Shown: positions 1 to 10,284, numbered from the stretch's first letter. The stretch: 64,000 nucleotides of DNA from Candidatus Hydrogenisulfobacillus filiaventi (GCA_902809825.1 LR778114.1:620001-684000); one strand, 5' to 3'. A program made the numbers and translations. The notes: generated by a model not told the origin, from the sequence alone.

Positions 1-1191
1 GACCTGTTTACGTCCGAATCGGTGACCGAGGGGCACCCGGACAAGATCGCCGACCAGATTTCGGACGCCATTCTGGATGCCATCCTGGCCCAGGATCCGG
101 ATGCCCGGGTGGCGGCGGAAACGGTGGTGACCACCGGCATGGCACTGGTGGTGGGGGAGATCAGCACCGACTGTTACGTGGACATCCCCTCCATCGTCCG
201 CAACACCATCCGGGAAATCGGCTACACCCGGGCCAAGATGGGCTTCGATGCCGATACCGTGTCGGTGCTGACCGCCATTGACGAGCAGTCCCCCGACATC
301 GCCCAGGGGGTGAACCGGGCCCTGGAGGCGCGCACCGGGGCGGCCGACGACCCCTATGAGACGGTAGGGGCCGGGGACCAGGGCCTGGTCTTCGGCTTTG
401 CCTGCGACCAGACGCCGGAATTCATGCCGCTGCCCATCGCCCTGGCCCACCGCCTGGCGCGGCGGCTGGCCCAGGTCCGCCACGACGGCACCCTGCCCTT
501 CCTATGGCCGGACGGCAAGACCCAGGTCACGGTGGCGTACGAGGACGGCCGCCCGCATCACGTGGAGACGGTCCTGGTCTCCGCCCAGCATCAGCCCGAT
601 ACCGACCCCGGTCTCCTGGAGCAGGCCATCACCGAGGAGGTGATCCTGAAGGTCCTGGGGGAGGAATGGGCACATCCCGGGCTGCGCATCCTGGTCAACC
701 CCACCGGCCGCTTCGTGGTCGGGGGACCCCACGGTGACTCCGGGCTGACCGGCCGCAAGATCATCGTCGACACGTACGGAGGCTACGCCCGGCATGGCGG
801 GGGGGCCTTCTCCGGCAAGGACCCGACCAAGGTGGACCGCTCCGCCTCCTATGCCGCCCGCTGGGCGGCCAAGAACCTGGTGGCGGCCGGCTTGGCCCGG
901 CAGGTGGAGATCCAGATTGCCTACGCTATCGGGGTGGCACGGCCGCTGGCGGTCATGGTCCATTCCTTCGGCACCGGGGTGCTGGACGACCGCACCCTGG
1001 CCAAGGTGGTCGAGCGGGTGTTCGATTTCCGGCCGCTGGCCATCATCGATACCCTGGAACTCCGGCGCCCCCTCTACCGGCAGGTGGCGGCTTACGGGCA
1101 CTTTGGCCGCACCGATCTCGACCTGCCCTGGGAGCGGCTGAACCGGGTGGAGGCCTTGCAGGAGGCGGCCCGGGTGGCCAGCACCTTCTAG
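1..1191 (+). CDS. metK: S-adenosylmethionine synthase, 5' end cut off by the window
   Basis: Makes S-adenosylmethionine from ATP and methionine in the cytosol. The frame is open from base 1, and 396 residues are visible. The first visible residues already belong to the conserved N-terminus, with the GHPDK ATP-binding motif at visible residues 11-15, so only a few codons are missing. GAGDQG is at 123-128 and the phosphate-binding GGGAFSGKD loop at 266-274. The C-terminal domain is intact to a TAG stop. The length matches the family (about 385-400 residues). A GTG at base 22 lies inside the conserved region and is not the true start. Confidence 0.97.
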   Translation, partial: DLFTSESVTEGHPDKIADQISDAILDAILAQDPDARVAAETVVTTGMALVVGEISTDCYVDIPSIVRNTIREIGYTRAKMGFDADTVSVLTAIDEQSPDIAQGVNRALEARTGAADDPYETVGAGDQGLVFGFACDQTPEFMPLPIALAHRLARRLAQVRHDGTLPFLWPDGKTQVTVAYEDGRPHHVETVLVSAQHQPDTDPGLLEQAITEEVILKVLGEEWAHPGLRILVNPTGRFVVGGPHGDSGLTGRKIIVDTYGGYARHGGGAFSGKDPTKVDRSASYAARWAAKNLVAAGLARQVEIQIAYAIGVARPLAVMVHSFGTGVLDDRTLAKVVERVFDFRPLAIIDTLELRRPLYRQVAAYGHFGRTDLDLPWERLNRVEALQEAARVASTF

Positions 1192-1248
1192 CCGGCGCCG
1201 GCCCGCCGCCGCGTCAGGCCGGCCGGCAACAACGCTCTTCGGCCCCCA

Positions 1249-1254
1249 TATGAT
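1249..1254 (+). promoter_or_regulatory. -10-like hexamer TATGAT
   Basis: TATGAT lies 25 bases before the ATG at 1279. The matching -35 position (1226-1231, GCAACA) is a poor fit. It is the only promoter-like element in the gap after metK. Confidence 0.3.
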
Positions 1255-1278
1255 AGTCGGGGACAGGGGGCGGGACCG

Positions 1279-1818
1279 ATGCATAACCTGGACCTGGCAG
1301 CCATCTTTGATTGGGCATGGGCGCGACCCGGCAGCGGGGCGCGCCTTTTGCTCCTGCTGCTGGCCTCCTACGGGGCGGCCTCGGCCGTCCTCAGCCTGTG
1401 GAGCCGCCTGCGGGCCCCCGCAGCTGCCCGTGACCCCGGCCTCAGCCTGGTGCTGGAAGTGGCGGCCTCCGCCGCCGGGGTGCAGTACGTGCTCGGTGAG
1501 GTGCTGCTCCTGCTGGAGGCGGCCTGGTGGTGGGAGGAGCCGGTGGAGATCCTGCTCCGCTGCCCCCGCCTGCGGGAGGAGGAACGGGCCGCATTGGCCG
1601 GCTGGACCGCCCGCATTCAGCGCGGGGGCTCGGTGGTGGTGGTGGACCCTGCCCTCTCCGCTGCCGAGACCCTGCGCCGCTGCCGCCATGCCCTCATCCT
1701 GTGGCTGGAGCTGGAGGACGCCGGACCCTCCCTGGCCCGCGGACTGGGGGCGCTGCGCCGCTTCCTGCTGGGGCCGCAAACCGCGTCCGCCCCCCGGGCC
1801 GCGGTGCGCGGCCGCTGA
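1279..1818 (+). CDS. Hypothetical protein, 179 aa, one N-terminal membrane segment
   Basis: I do not recognise a family. A hydrophobic stretch at about residues 20-35 (LLLLLLASYGAASAVLSL) suggests membrane anchoring. The rest is rich in Leu, Ala and Arg. A tryptophan and glutamate patch sits near residues 80-90, and a short VVVVDP beta-strand-like segment in the C-terminal half. It follows metK by 87 bases on the same strand. The ribosome-binding site is weak (GGGGGCGGG just before the ATG). Third-position GC bias supports coding. Confidence 0.6.
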   Translation: MHNLDLAAIFDWAWARPGSGARLLLLLLASYGAASAVLSLWSRLRAPAAARDPGLSLVLEVAASAAGVQYVLGEVLLLLEAAWWWEEPVEILLRCPRLREEERAALAGWTARIQRGGSVVVVDPALSAAETLRRCRHALILWLELEDAGPSLARGLGALRRFLLGPQTASAPRAAVRGR

Positions 1819-2025
1819 CCCCCCGATCCGGGAAGCCGACCGGGGCCGATTGCAGGAAATCCGGTCACCAAAGCGAAACATAATCCTGACGGGATTTTTC
1901 TGACTCGGCCTCCGCGGCGGACCCTGCGTGGTTCCGGCAGCCTGCCCTGCATCCACGTCCGCCGCCTCCCACGCTCATCCCGATCCGGCCGTCCCGCGGG
2001 ACGCGCGGAAAGAGGCATCGACAGC

Positions 2026-3813
2026 ATGGCAAGCGCCTCCTTGGCCCGACGGCGGCGCCGGGCCGAGCGCTATCTATGGGCGGTTACCGGCCTGGGGGTG
2101 CTCACCCTGGCGGTCCGTGCCCCCGTCCTGGTGCCGCAGCATTGGTGGGTGACGGGCATTACCCTGCTGATGGTGGCGGGCGGCAGCCTGTGGCCCATCC
2201 CGCTGCGGCGGGGCTATGTGGATTTCACGGGGGCCGGGGTGCTGCTGGCCTATCTCCTGGGGGGACCGGCCTCCGCCTTGTGGGCGCAGCTGGGCGGCAG
2301 CGCCCTGGGGCTGCTGTACCGCCGGCGGCCGCGTCTGCAGGCGGCGGCCAACCTCGGCATCCTGGCCACGGCCCTCTCCGCGGCCACCATGGCCGCCGGC
2401 CTGGTGCGGGGGACGGCCCTGCGCGCACTCACCCTCATCCTGGTCGACCTGGTGGTCAACCACGTGCTGGTGTGCGGCTACTTCGCCGTGGGGGAGGGAC
2501 CCCTGGAGGCGGTCGACGCCTGGCGGGCCCTGCGCTGGGACCTCACCGGGTGGATGGTGGGATTGCCGGCGGCCACCGCGGGCATCCTGCTCTCCTACCC
2601 TTACCCAGTGCTGGGGGAGGCCCTGACCGGGCTCATCTTCGTGACCGCGGTCTGGTTCCTGGCTCTGTGGGTGGGGGTGCGGCGCCTGCAGCGGCAAGCG
2701 CTGGTGGTGGCCGGATCCCTGGGGCAGGTGACCCAGGTACTGGATGGGGAGGCGCTGGAGGGGGTGGAGGCGCCGATTAGCCGGACCCTGGACTTTTCCG
2801 CCTGGGCCTTCTACCTGGGCCACGAGCCCGGCCGGCCCCTGGAATTGCGGGCGGCCCGGGGGGCTTGGGATGTGGGCCTGTTGCCGCCGCCCCGCCTGGA
2901 ACCGGGGGACGGCCTGGCGGGCTGGGCGTTGGCCACGGGGCAGCCGCTGCGCATCCCCGACCTGGATCAGGAGGCGGGGGGGCTGTTCGGCCCGGTGCGG
3001 GAGCCGGGACTGGCCGGCTTCCGGGCCGCGCTGCTGGTGCCCATGGTGAGCGGTCGGACCGTCACCGGCCTGGCGGTGCTGCTGCACCACGACGCCGGGC
3101 GCTACCGCGCCACCGACCTGGAACTGTCCCGCATCGTGGGCATGCAGGTCGGAACCACCGTCAAGACCCGCCATCTGCTGCACGAGACCCGGCGCCTCTC
3201 GGTCAGCGATCCCCTGATCCCCCAGCTGTTCAATTATCGCTATTTCGTCGGCCGGCTGGAGGAGGCGGTGGCGCGCGCCGCACGCGGGGAGGGGACCGGA
3301 TTCTCTGTGCTCTTCCTGGACCTGGACGGGTTCAAATGCGTCAATGACCGCTACGGGCACCTCAAGGGGGATGCGGTGCTGCGGGAGGCGGTGGAGGTGC
3401 TGCGGGGGGAGATCCGGCAGGAGGACGTGCTGGCCCGTTACGCGGGCGATGAGTTCGTTGCCCTGCTGCCGGGGGCGGGGGCGGAAGAGGCGGCCCGCGT
3501 GCGGGACCGCATCGGCCGCCGGATTGCCGCCCATGGGTTTAGCGGTGTGCGGGAGGTCCTTAGCATCAGTGTCGGGATCGCCACCTACGGAATCGACGGC
3601 GCCGACGTGGATACGCTTTTAAACGTGGCCGATCAGCGCATGTACCGCGAGAAGCGCCGGCATAAGGAGGCGGCGTCCGATCGGGAGGGCTGTTCGGGCG
3701 AAGGCGAAAAGCGCCGGGCGGACGTATCGCATTTGACTTTAGACACGGGGAATGCTATGCTGAGCCGGTCATCGACCGGATGGGAGATGGCAGAGAAAGG
3801 GGATATGGCTTGA
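2026..3813 (+). CDS. Membrane-anchored GAF-GGDEF diguanylate cyclase
   Basis: Predicted to make cyclic di-GMP from two GTP. The 595-residue protein has a multi-pass membrane region (about residues 15-215), a GAF-like sensory domain (about 225-395) and a GGDEF domain (about 405-555). The active-site loop reads AGDEF (473-477), a conservative variant of GGDEF. An RxxD product-inhibition site (RQED, 464-467) sits exactly five residues upstream, so allosteric feedback is likely. The phosphate and Mg segment [12 protein letters not shown] is present. The last 50 or so codons run through the promoter of the next gene and look non-conserved. The membrane domain resembles that of the HD-GYP protein encoded 1.3 kb downstream. 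Confidence 0.88.
   Translation: MASASLARRRRRAERYLWAVTGLGVLTLAVRAPVLVPQHWWVTGITLLMVAGGSLWPIPLRRGYVDFTGAGVLLAYLLGGPASALWAQLGGSALGLLYRRRPRLQAAANLGILATALSAATMAAGLVRGTALRALTLILVDLVVNHVLVCGYFAVGEGPLEAVDAWRALRWDLTGWMVGLPAATAGILLSYPYPVLGEALTGLIFVTAVWFLALWVGVRRLQRQALVVAGSLGQVTQVLDGEALEGVEAPISRTLDFSAWAFYLGHEPGRPLELRAARGAWDVGLLPPPRLEPGDGLAGWALATGQPLRIPDLDQEAGGLFGPVREPGLAGFRAALLVPMVSGRTVTGLAVLLHHDAGRYRATDLELSRIVGMQVGTTVKTRHLLHETRRLSVSDPLIPQLFNYRYFVGRLEEAVARAARGEGTGFSVLFLDLDGFKCVNDRYGHLKGDAVLREAVEVLRGEIRQEDVLARYAGDEFVALLPGAGAEEAARVRDRIGRRIAAHGFSGVREVLSISVGIATYGIDGADVDTLLNVADQRMYREKRRHKEAASDREGCSGEGEKRRADVSHLTLDTGNAMLSRSSTGWEMAEKGDMA
3733..3761 (+). promoter_or_regulatory. Promoter for the cold-shock gene, inside the upstream reading frame
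   Basis: TTGACT (3733-3738), a 17-base spacer and TATGCT (3756-3761) match the housekeeping sigma consensus well. It lies inside the 3' end of the diguanylate cyclase gene. Transcription would start near 3768, 48 bases before the cold-shock ATG, so this gene need not depend on read-through. Confidence 0.7.
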
Positions 3814-3815
3814 CC

Positions 3816-4013
3816 ATGATCGGACGCGTCAAGTGGTTCAGCGCGGAAAAGGGATACGGCTTCCTGGAGCGCGAGGATGGCGGAGACGTCTTCGTGCACT
3901 ACACCGCCATCAATGGCACTGGCTTCCGCACCCTGAACGAGGGTGAGCGGGTTGAGTTCGACATCGTGGAAGGAGAGCGTGGCCCTCAGGCCGCCAACGT
4001 CGTCCGCCTGTAA
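3816..4013 (+). CDS. Cold-shock domain protein (CspA family)
   Basis: A 65-residue single-stranded nucleic-acid-binding OB-fold protein, the standard length for the family. RNP1 (KGYGFLE) and RNP2 (DVFVHY) are both intact and the sequence begins MIGRVKWF as usual. The ATG at 3816 is preferred over an in-frame ATG at 3780 because AGAAAGGGGA precedes it and the family starts here. It has its own promoter and a strong terminator, so it is probably a single-gene transcript acting as an RNA chaperone. Confidence 0.95.
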   Translation: MIGRVKWFSAEKGYGFLEREDGGDVFVHYTAINGTGFRTLNEGERVEFDIVEGERGPQAANVVRL

Positions 4014-4040
4014 GCCCGGTGCGGTAAGGCAGACACAGGA

Positions 4041-4063
4041 AAGCCGGTCATGCCGGCTTTTTT
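4041..4063 (+). terminator. Rho-independent terminator after the cold-shock gene
   Basis: A perfect 7-bp stem, AAGCCGG (4041-4047) with CCGGCTT (4053-4059), a 5-base loop and a run of six T (4058-4063). Confidence 0.88.
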
Positions 4064-4113
4064 GTTGCCCGGGGGCCGTTCTGGGGCCGCGGATACCGGG
4101 CTGACGGATGCGC

Positions 4114-4119
4114 TATAAT
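4114..4119 (+). promoter_or_regulatory. -10 element TATAAT of hpf
   Basis: A perfect TATAAT, 52 bases before the hpf ATG and just after the cold-shock terminator. The -35 position (4091-4096, GGATAC) is poor, so strength may depend on another sigma factor or an activator. Confidence 0.5.
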
Positions 4120-4171
4120 GAGGTACCGGCCGGAGGAGGCCGGGACTCACCCGAAAGAGGGGCGAACCGGG

Positions 4172-4705
4172 ATGAATGTGATCGTCCACGGCAAGAACGT
4201 GGCGGTGACTGCGGCCCTGAAGGACTACGTCACCCGCAAGCTGAATAAGCTGGACAAGTTCTTGGACCATCATCCCCACACCGCAGAAGCGGTCCTCAGT
4301 GTGGAGAAGACCCACCAAATTGTGGAAGTGACCATCCCTCTGGAAGGCGGGTTCATCCTCCGCGCCGAGGAATCCCAGCCCAACATGTACGCCTCAGTGG
4401 ACTTGGTCGTGGAGAAGCTCGAGAAGCAGATCGAGAAGTACAAGACCCGCCTCAAGAAGCGGACGGCGGTCGCGGCCGGTGCGGAGACGGCGGCACCGGC
4501 GGAAGAGACCGTGCCGGCTGCCGGGCCGCGCCTAGTGCGGCGCAAGACCTTCCCGGCCAAGCCCATGTCGCTCGACGAGGCCCTGATGCAGATGGACCTC
4601 CTGGGGCACGACTTTTTCGCTTTTTGGAACGTGGAGACCGAGAGCATGAACGTGTTGTACCGCCGGCGCGACGGGCAGTACGGCCTCCTGGAACCGCAGC
4701 CCTAG
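4172..4705 (+). CDS. hpf: Ribosome hibernation-promoting factor, long form
   Basis: Dimerises 70S ribosomes into inactive 100S particles in stationary phase or stress. The 177-residue protein has the S30AE domain (about residues 1-100, starting MNVIVHGKN), a charged alanine-rich linker (about 100-120) and the C-terminal dimerisation domain (about 120-177, with KPMSLDEALMQMDLLGHDFF). The two-domain long form is typical of Bacillota and many other bacteria that lack a separate RMF. The ATG at 4172 was chosen because AGAGGGG lies about 9 bases upstream and the domain begins there. It has its own -10 and terminator. The position near secA and prfB is conserved in Gram-positives. Confidence 0.95.
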   Translation: MNVIVHGKNVAVTAALKDYVTRKLNKLDKFLDHHPHTAEAVLSVEKTHQIVEVTIPLEGGFILRAEESQPNMYASVDLVVEKLEKQIEKYKTRLKKRTAVAAGAETAAPAEETVPAAGPRLVRRKTFPAKPMSLDEALMQMDLLGHDFFAFWNVETESMNVLYRRRDGQYGLLEPQP

Positions 4706-4713
4706 CAGATGAG

Positions 4714-4744
4714 CCGCCCGGGACACCCCGGGCGGTGATTTTTT
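4714..4744 (+). terminator. Rho-independent terminator after hpf
   Basis: A perfect 9-bp GC stem (CCGCCCGGG, 4714-4722, with CCCGGGCGG, 4727-4735), a 4-base loop and six T (4739-4744). Confidence 0.9.
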
Positions 4745-5071
4745 ATCCCCGGTGCAGAACCGGCAGGAACTACGGATAACCTTGTCGAATATCCCGCCGT
4801 CTCCGGTCGGCAAATCCTGTCGGGTAAGTTCCGCCTGGACAAGCTGCTGGAAACGGTTTTGAACCCGTCCGGTTCCTCGTGCAAGCAGCGGAGCAGCACC
4901 ACCCGGTTGAGCGGAGGGGTGGGCGCAAGGCAGGCACACGAGGTGTTCACCAGATGCGCGGCATCGTCAACCGGATTGTCAAGGCCCTCATCATTGGCGC
5001 CGGCTTTTACATGCTGTGAGGATCCGGAACCGAACGGGTTCGTTATCTTTGGGAGGAGGCGCACCACGCCC
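4745..5071. other. 327-bp gap between hpf and the HD-GYP gene
   Basis: No conserved gene is visible. It holds one 21-codon open frame (listed separately) and a short dyad, CGAAC-GG-GTTCG (5031-5042), before the ribosome-binding site of the HD-GYP gene. No good promoter was found. Open frames that extend the downstream gene into this gap lack the family's sequence and were not accepted. Confidence 0.6.
4954..5019 (+). CDS. Possible 21-residue hydrophobic peptide
   Basis: ATG to TGA encodes MRGIVNRIVKALIIGAGFYML, a basic N-terminus followed by a short hydrophobic helix. That looks like a small membrane peptide or a leader. There is no strong ribosome-binding site, and chance cannot be excluded at this length. 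It ends 52 bases before the HD-GYP start. Confidence 0.2.
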   Translation: MRGIVNRIVKALIIGAGFYML

Positions 5072-6403
5072 ATGCGATCCCGTATTTTTGGCTTGTATGT
5101 CGGTACGGTGATAGCAGCGGGCGCCTTTATTCTCCTTCTGAGTCTGCCGGGGTTGCGCATCACATGGGCAGCATGGGGCTTTACCGTTGCGGCAATGATA
5201 TCCTCGTTTTTTCTTGTAGTCCTCCCGCGTGGAAAGGGAGGGGTATCGGTTAGCCTCCCTATTATATATGCGGCAACAATAGCACTGGGTCCAGCAACGG
5301 GAGCCTGGATTGGTGCAATAGGGTCTTTAAGTGCCAAAGAAATTAGTGGGGAAGTTCCATGGTTTTCACTGCTGTTTAATCGGGCGCAGTTTGCGATTTC
5401 GGCCTGGTTGGCTGGAGAAACGTTTTATGGACTAGGAGGCACATTAGGACATAGCATAGAAACGGATGCAATTCCCCTGGCTCTTGCTGCAGCTGTGGCA
5501 TTTTCCACAAATGCGGGATTAGTTATGGTTGGCGTGTCGATGCGTATGGAAATGGCGTTTCGTGATACGTTTCGTGTTGCCTACAAGATTGTGCTTCCCA
5601 ACTTTATTCTAATGCTGCCATTGGGCTATCTGATGGTGGTCACTTACCGTGTGGGCGGCTGGCCGCTCGAGCTGCTGTTTGTGGCTCCCCTGGCCGCCCT
5701 GCGGTGGGTGTTTGCGCTGCTGGTGGCGGTGGGCAAGGTCTACCGCAACGGCATTAAGGCGCTCCTGGCGGGCATTGACGCCCGGGATCGCTATACCTAC
5801 GGGCATTCGGTGCGGGTGTCGCGGTATGCGCTGCTGTTGGCCCGCCAGTTGAAGCTGCCCGAGGACCTGACCGAGTCCATCGTCCATTCCGCCCTCCTGC
5901 ACGACCTCGGCAAGCTGGGGATGCCGGACGAGGTGCTGTACAAGCCGGTGCGGCTCAACAGCGAGGAGCTCAAGACGGTGCGCCGCCACCCGGTGCAGGG
6001 GAGCGCCATTCTGTTGCAGGCCCAGGTGTTCCCCTGTGTGAAGGACGGCATCCTCCATCATCACGAACGGTGGGACGGGCAGGGCTACCCCTCCGGTCTG
6101 CGCTCGGAGGAGATCCCGCTGTCCGCCCGGGTCATTGCGGTGGCCGACGCCTATGACGCCATGACCACCGATCGCCCTTACCGGAAGGCTTTGACCCATG
6201 AGCAGGCGGTAGAGGAGATCCGCCGCATGGCCGGGATCCAGTTCGACCCCAAGGTATCCGAGGCCTTCCTGGCGGTGGCCGACCGCGTGCGCCAGCTGGC
6301 CGCCCACCTGGCCCGGCGCGGGGATCCCTTCCCCGGCGACGTGGTGGAGGACCTGGGCGACCCCCTCGACGGCTTGCATCCGCACCCCCAATCTTCCAAT
6401 TAA
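5072..6403 (+). CDS. Membrane-anchored HD-GYP c-di-GMP phosphodiesterase
   Basis: Predicted to hydrolyse c-di-GMP, opposing the cyclase upstream. The 443-residue protein has a multi-pass membrane region (about residues 5-200) and a complete HD-GYP domain (about 230-410). The HD pair is H277-D278 within LLHDLGK, and the signature HHERWDGQGYP ends at residue 340. The ATG at 5072 follows GGGAGGAGG. The first 190 codons are much poorer in G+C (45-53% in the lines counted) than the rest (65-67%), and the change falls near the end of the membrane domain. This suggests a mosaic origin. The track-like longer frame from 4859 is rejected because its extra 71 residues look non-coding. Confidence 0.88.
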   Translation: MRSRIFGLYVGTVIAAGAFILLLSLPGLRITWAAWGFTVAAMISSFFLVVLPRGKGGVSVSLPIIYAATIALGPATGAWIGAIGSLSAKEISGEVPWFSLLFNRAQFAISAWLAGETFYGLGGTLGHSIETDAIPLALAAAVAFSTNAGLVMVGVSMRMEMAFRDTFRVAYKIVLPNFILMLPLGYLMVVTYRVGGWPLELLFVAPLAALRWVFALLVAVGKVYRNGIKALLAGIDARDRYTYGHSVRVSRYALLLARQLKLPEDLTESIVHSALLHDLGKLGMPDEVLYKPVRLNSEELKTVRRHPVQGSAILLQAQVFPCVKDGILHHHERWDGQGYPSGLRSEEIPLSARVIAVADAYDAMTTDRPYRKALTHEQAVEEIRRMAGIQFDPKVSEAFLAVADRVRQLAAHLARRGDPFPGDVVEDLGDPLDGLHPHPQSSN

Positions 6404-6425
6404 TGTAATTTGCGCCCGGGTTTGG

Positions 6426-6454
6426 TTGTGGGCCCGGGACCGGCATGCTAGAAT
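6426..6454 (+). promoter_or_regulatory. Promoter of secA with extended -10
   Basis: TTGTGG (6426-6431), a 17-base spacer and TAGAAT (6449-6454). A TGC directly before the -10 gives an extended -10 element. Transcription would start about 55 bases before the secA ATG. Confidence 0.65.
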
Positions 6455-6515
6455 GAGAACTTAGGATAGGGGAGGGCCGGTTCCGGTCCTTTTCCATTGA
6501 TTGGGGGACGTACGG

Positions 6516-9119
6516 ATGCTGAAGATGTTGTCGGCGTGGCTGAACCGCTTCAGCGAGCGGGAGGTCCGGCGATACCGGAGTGTGGTCGATGACATCAACC
6601 GGCTGGAGCCCGAATTCCAGCGTCTCTCCGACGAGGCCTTGAAGGCCAAGACTGAAGAATTCCGGGGGCGGCTCGACCAGGGGGAGACACTGGACGAACT
6701 GCTGCCCGAAGCCTTCGCTGCAGTGCGGGAAGCGGCGCGGCGGACCCTCAATATGCGCCATTTCGACGTGCAGCTGATCGGGGGCATGGTGCTGCACGAC
6801 GGGCGCATCGCCGAGATGAAGACCGGGGAAGGTAAGACCCTGGTCGCCACCTTGGCTGCCTACCTCAACGCCCTCCCGGGCCTGGGGGTCCACGTGGTGA
6901 CCGTGAACGACTACCTGGCGCGCCGGGATGCCAACTGGATGCGGCCCGTCTACGAAGCGCTGGGCCTGACCGTGGGCGTCATCCAGCACGACATGGAACC
7001 GCCGGCCCGCCGGGAGGCCTATGCGGCCGACATCACCTACGGCACCAACAACGAATTCGGGTTTGACTACCTGCGGGACAACATGGTCATGCGCCTGGAC
7101 GAAATGGTGCAGCGCGAGCTCCATTACGCCATCATCGACGAGGTGGACAGCATCCTCATCGACGAGGCCCGCACGCCGCTCATCATCTCCGGCCAGGCCG
7201 AGCACTCCACCGAACTCTACTACACCTTTGCCCGGATTGTGAACAATCTGCGCCCGGACGTGGACTACACCGTGGACGAGAAGATGAAGGCGGTGGCGCC
7301 GACCGAGGCCGGCATCGCCAAGGTGGAGCGCATGCTGGGCGTCAACAACCTGTACGATGCCAACAACCTGGACCTTTCCCACTTTTTGAACCAGGCCCTG
7401 CGCGCCAAGGCCCTCATGCGGCGGGACCGGGACTATGTGGTCAAGGACGGCGAGGTCATCATCGTCGACGAGTTCACGGGCCGGCTGATGTTCGGCCGCC
7501 GGTACTCGGACGGGCTCCATCAGGCGATTGAGGCCAAGGAAGGGGTCAAGATCGAGGAGGAGACCCAGACCCTGGCCACCATCACCTTCCAGAACTTCTT
7601 CCGGATGTACCGGAAGCTGGCCGGCATGACCGGCACCGCCATTACTGAGGAGGAGGAGTTCCGCAAGATCTACGGGCTGGATGTGATTGTGGTGCCCACC
7701 CACCGGCCCATGATCCGTATCGACTACCCGGATGTGGTCTACAAGACGGAAGCGGCCAAGTTCCGGGCGGTGGCGCGGGAGATCGAGGAGCTCTACCGGC
7801 AACGGCGGCCGGTGCTGGTCGGCACCACCTCCATCGAAAAGTCGGAGCGCCTGAGCGCCATGCTGCGGGAGCGGGGCATTCCCCATCAGGTGCTGAACGC
7901 CAAGTACCATGAGAAGGAGGCTGAAATCGTCGCCCAGGCCGGACAGCCGGGGATGGTCACCATCGCCACCAACATGGCCGGCCGTGGTACGGACATCGTG
8001 CTGGGCCCCGGGGTGGCGGAGATGGGAGGGCTCCACATCATCGGCACCGAGCGGCACGAGTCCCGCCGGATTGACAATCAGCTGCGCGGCCGTGCCGGCC
8101 GTCAGGGCGACCCCGGGTCCTCCCGCTTCTACCTGTCGCTGGAGGATGACTTCCTGCGCCTGTTCGCGGCGCCGACCCTGTCCGCCATCATGGACCGCCT
8201 GGGGGTAGGGGAGGACGAGCCCATCGAGAGCCCCATGCTCACCCGTGCCATTGAAGGGGCCCAGCGCAAGGTGGAGGCCCGCAACTTCGACCTCCGCAAG
8301 ACGGTGCTGCAGTACGACGACGTCATGAACCTGCAGCGCGAGGTGGTCTACAAGCAGCGGCGGGACATCCTCACCAAGGCCGAGTTGCGCGAGGACGTGC
8401 TGGCCATGATGGAGGCGGTGGTGGATGACGCGCTCGGCCTCTACTGCCCGCCCAGCGTGCACCCGGAGGAATGGAACACGGAGGGGCTTATCAAGGCTCT
8501 GGAGGAGGAATTCCTGCCGGCTGGCAGCCTGAAAGCGGAGGACGTGGCGGAAATGGGCCGCGAGGGCCTGCGCGAGTTCCTGGTGGAACGCGGGCGGGAG
8601 GCCTATGCGGCCAAGGAGGCGGAGATCGGGGCGGAGGCCATGCGCGAGCTCGAACGCATGGTCATGCTGCGGGTGGTCGACGAGCGCTGGATGGAGCACC
8701 TGGACGCCATGGATAACCTGCGGGAGGGCGTCGGCCTGCGGGCCTACGGCCAGCGGGATCCGCTGGTGGAGTACAAGAACGAGGCCTATGAGATGTACCA
8801 GAACATGGTCGGCGCCATCCGGGAAGAGGTGGTCCGCATCCTCTACCATGTGCAGCTGCAGCCCCAATTCAACTTCGAGCTGACGGAGCCGCTGGTGACC
8901 GTCACCCAGGAGCAGCACGGCAACGAGGTGTACGACATGACCCCGCCCCACCTGCAGGTGGTGGCCGGCGGCCGTCAGAGTGCGGCTACCGCGGGCCCCC
9001 GCCAGGGGGGTGAGGCGGCCCCGCCCGCCGGCAGGAAGCGGCCGGGCCGCAACGATCCCTGCTGGTGCGGGAGCGGCAAGAAGTACAAGCGCTGCCATGG
9101 GGCCATTGAACAGGGCTAA
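6516..9119 (+). CDS. secA: Preprotein translocase ATPase SecA
   Basis: Motor ATPase that drives secretory proteins through SecYEG. The 867-residue protein has Walker A TGEGKT (103-108), the DEAD-like motif in [18 protein letters not shown], the helicase segment [10 protein letters not shown] and the C-terminal SEC-C zinc-binding tail with Cys849, Cys851, Cys860 and His861. The ATG at 6516 follows GGGGGA. It has its own promoter and lies directly before prfB, an arrangement common in Gram-positives. Confidence 0.98.
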   Translation: MLKMLSAWLNRFSEREVRRYRSVVDDINRLEPEFQRLSDEALKAKTEEFRGRLDQGETLDELLPEAFAAVREAARRTLNMRHFDVQLIGGMVLHDGRIAEMKTGEGKTLVATLAAYLNALPGLGVHVVTVNDYLARRDANWMRPVYEALGLTVGVIQHDMEPPARREAYAADITYGTNNEFGFDYLRDNMVMRLDEMVQRELHYAIIDEVDSILIDEARTPLIISGQAEHSTELYYTFARIVNNLRPDVDYTVDEKMKAVAPTEAGIAKVERMLGVNNLYDANNLDLSHFLNQALRAKALMRRDRDYVVKDGEVIIVDEFTGRLMFGRRYSDGLHQAIEAKEGVKIEEETQTLATITFQNFFRMYRKLAGMTGTAITEEEEFRKIYGLDVIVVPTHRPMIRIDYPDVVYKTEAAKFRAVAREIEELYRQRRPVLVGTTSIEKSERLSAMLRERGIPHQVLNAKYHEKEAEIVAQAGQPGMVTIATNMAGRGTDIVLGPGVAEMGGLHIIGTERHESRRIDNQLRGRAGRQGDPGSSRFYLSLEDDFLRLFAAPTLSAIMDRLGVGEDEPIESPMLTRAIEGAQRKVEARNFDLRKTVLQYDDVMNLQREVVYKQRRDILTKAELREDVLAMMEAVVDDALGLYCPPSVHPEEWNTEGLIKALEEEFLPAGSLKAEDVAEMGREGLREFLVERGREAYAAKEAEIGAEAMRELERMVMLRVVDERWMEHLDAMDNLREGVGLRAYGQRDPLVEYKNEAYEMYQNMVGAIREEVVRILYHVQLQPQFNFELTEPLVTVTQEQHGNEVYDMTPPHLQVVAGGRQSAATAGPRQGGEAAPPAGRKRPGRNDPCWCGSGKKYKRCHGAIEQG

Positions 9120-9143
9120 ACGCAGAAGGGGACACATCCGGAG

Positions 9144-10284
9144 ATGGTGAAGGACGATCTGCTGCAGGTGAAAGGTGAGCTGGAGGAGCTGCTGGAACGC
9201 ATAAGGGGGTCTCTTTGACCGGGAACGGCGGTTGGCGGAGGCGGCCCGCTACGAGGCGGCCATGGCCGCGCCCGACTTCTGGAACGACCCAGCCCAAGCC
9301 CAACGCGTCGGTAAGGCCCTGACCCAGGTCAAGGGGCCGGTGGAGGCCTTTGATGCGGCGGAAGCGCGGGTGCGCGACTGGGTCGAGCTGGCGGAGCTCG
9401 CGGCTGCCGAAGGTGATGAGGATACCGGGCAGGAACTCCTGCAGGAGGGCCGGCAGCTGGCAGCCGAGCTGCGGTCCATGGAGCTGGGCCTCATCCTGCA
9501 GGGACCCTACGACCATGAGAACGCCATCCTGACCCTGCACGCCGGTGCCGGTGGCACCGAAGCCCAGGATTGGGTGGAGATGCTGCTGCGGATGTACCTG
9601 CGCTGGGCCGAGCGGCACGGCTTCAAGACCACCGTGCTCGACCAGCTGCCGGGGGAGGAGGCCGGCCTCAAGAGCGTGAGCGTGCTGGTGAGCGGTCCCG
9701 ACGCCTTCGGTTTTCTGCGCGCCGAGCGGGGGGTGCACCGTCTCATCCGCATTTCCCCCTTTGACGCCTCCGGGCGCCGGCACACCTCCTTCGCCTCGGT
9801 GGAGGTCCTGCCGGACCTGCAGAACCCGGAGACGGTGGAGATCCGGCCTGAGGACCTGCGGGTGGACACCTTCCGCTCCTCCGGGGCCGGCGGCCAGCAC
9901 GTGAACAAGACCGAGTCCGCTGTGCGCATCACCCACCTGCCGACCGGCATTGTGGTCAGCTGCCAGTCCGAACGGTCCCAGCACTCCAACCGCGAGACGG
10001 CCATGCGCATGTTGCGCGCCCGCCTGGCGGAACTGAAGGAGCGGGAATGGGAGGAGCATATGGCCCGCATCCGGGGGCAGACCATGGCCATCGGCTGGGG
10101 GTCCCAGATCCGGACCTATGTGTTCCAGCCCACCGCGGCCGTGCGCGACCATCGCACCAAGCTCGAGATCGGCAACGTGCAGGCGGTGATGGACGGGGAG
10201 ATCGATCCCTTCATTGAGGCTTATCTGCAGCAGGAGGCACGGGAGTCGGTGGCGGGCGGGGCCGACGCCGGCGGTAGCCGGTGA
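9144..10284 (+). CDS. prfB: Peptide chain release factor 2, with programmed +1 frameshift
   Basis: RF2 ends translation at UGA and UAA. The zero frame runs ATG 9144 through 24 codons to an in-frame TGA (9216-9218). The rest, 355 residues, continues in the +1 frame from GAC at 9217. The product is about 379 residues. The catalytic GGQ is near residue 250, and the stop-codon-reading SPF motif is in [12 protein letters not shown]. The ribosome-binding site is AGAAGGGG (9124-9130). It probably shares the secA transcript (24-base gap). A predicted gene starting at 9232 would lose the N-terminal domain and the autoregulation. Confidence 0.97.
9203..9219 (+). promoter_or_regulatory. RF2 autoregulatory frameshift site
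   Basis: An internal Shine-Dalgarno-like AAGGGGG (9203-9209) lies just before the slippery CTT followed by TGA-C (9213-9219). This is the classical RF2 arrangement. Low RF2 lets the ribosome slip forward by one base on CTT. It differs from the well-known E. coli site only in the codon before CTT (TCT here). Confidence 0.93.

Noticed and set aside
6132-9137. Long open frame antisense to secA
   Set aside because: It has no domain and mirrors the GC-biased third positions of secA; a typical shadow in high-GC DNA.
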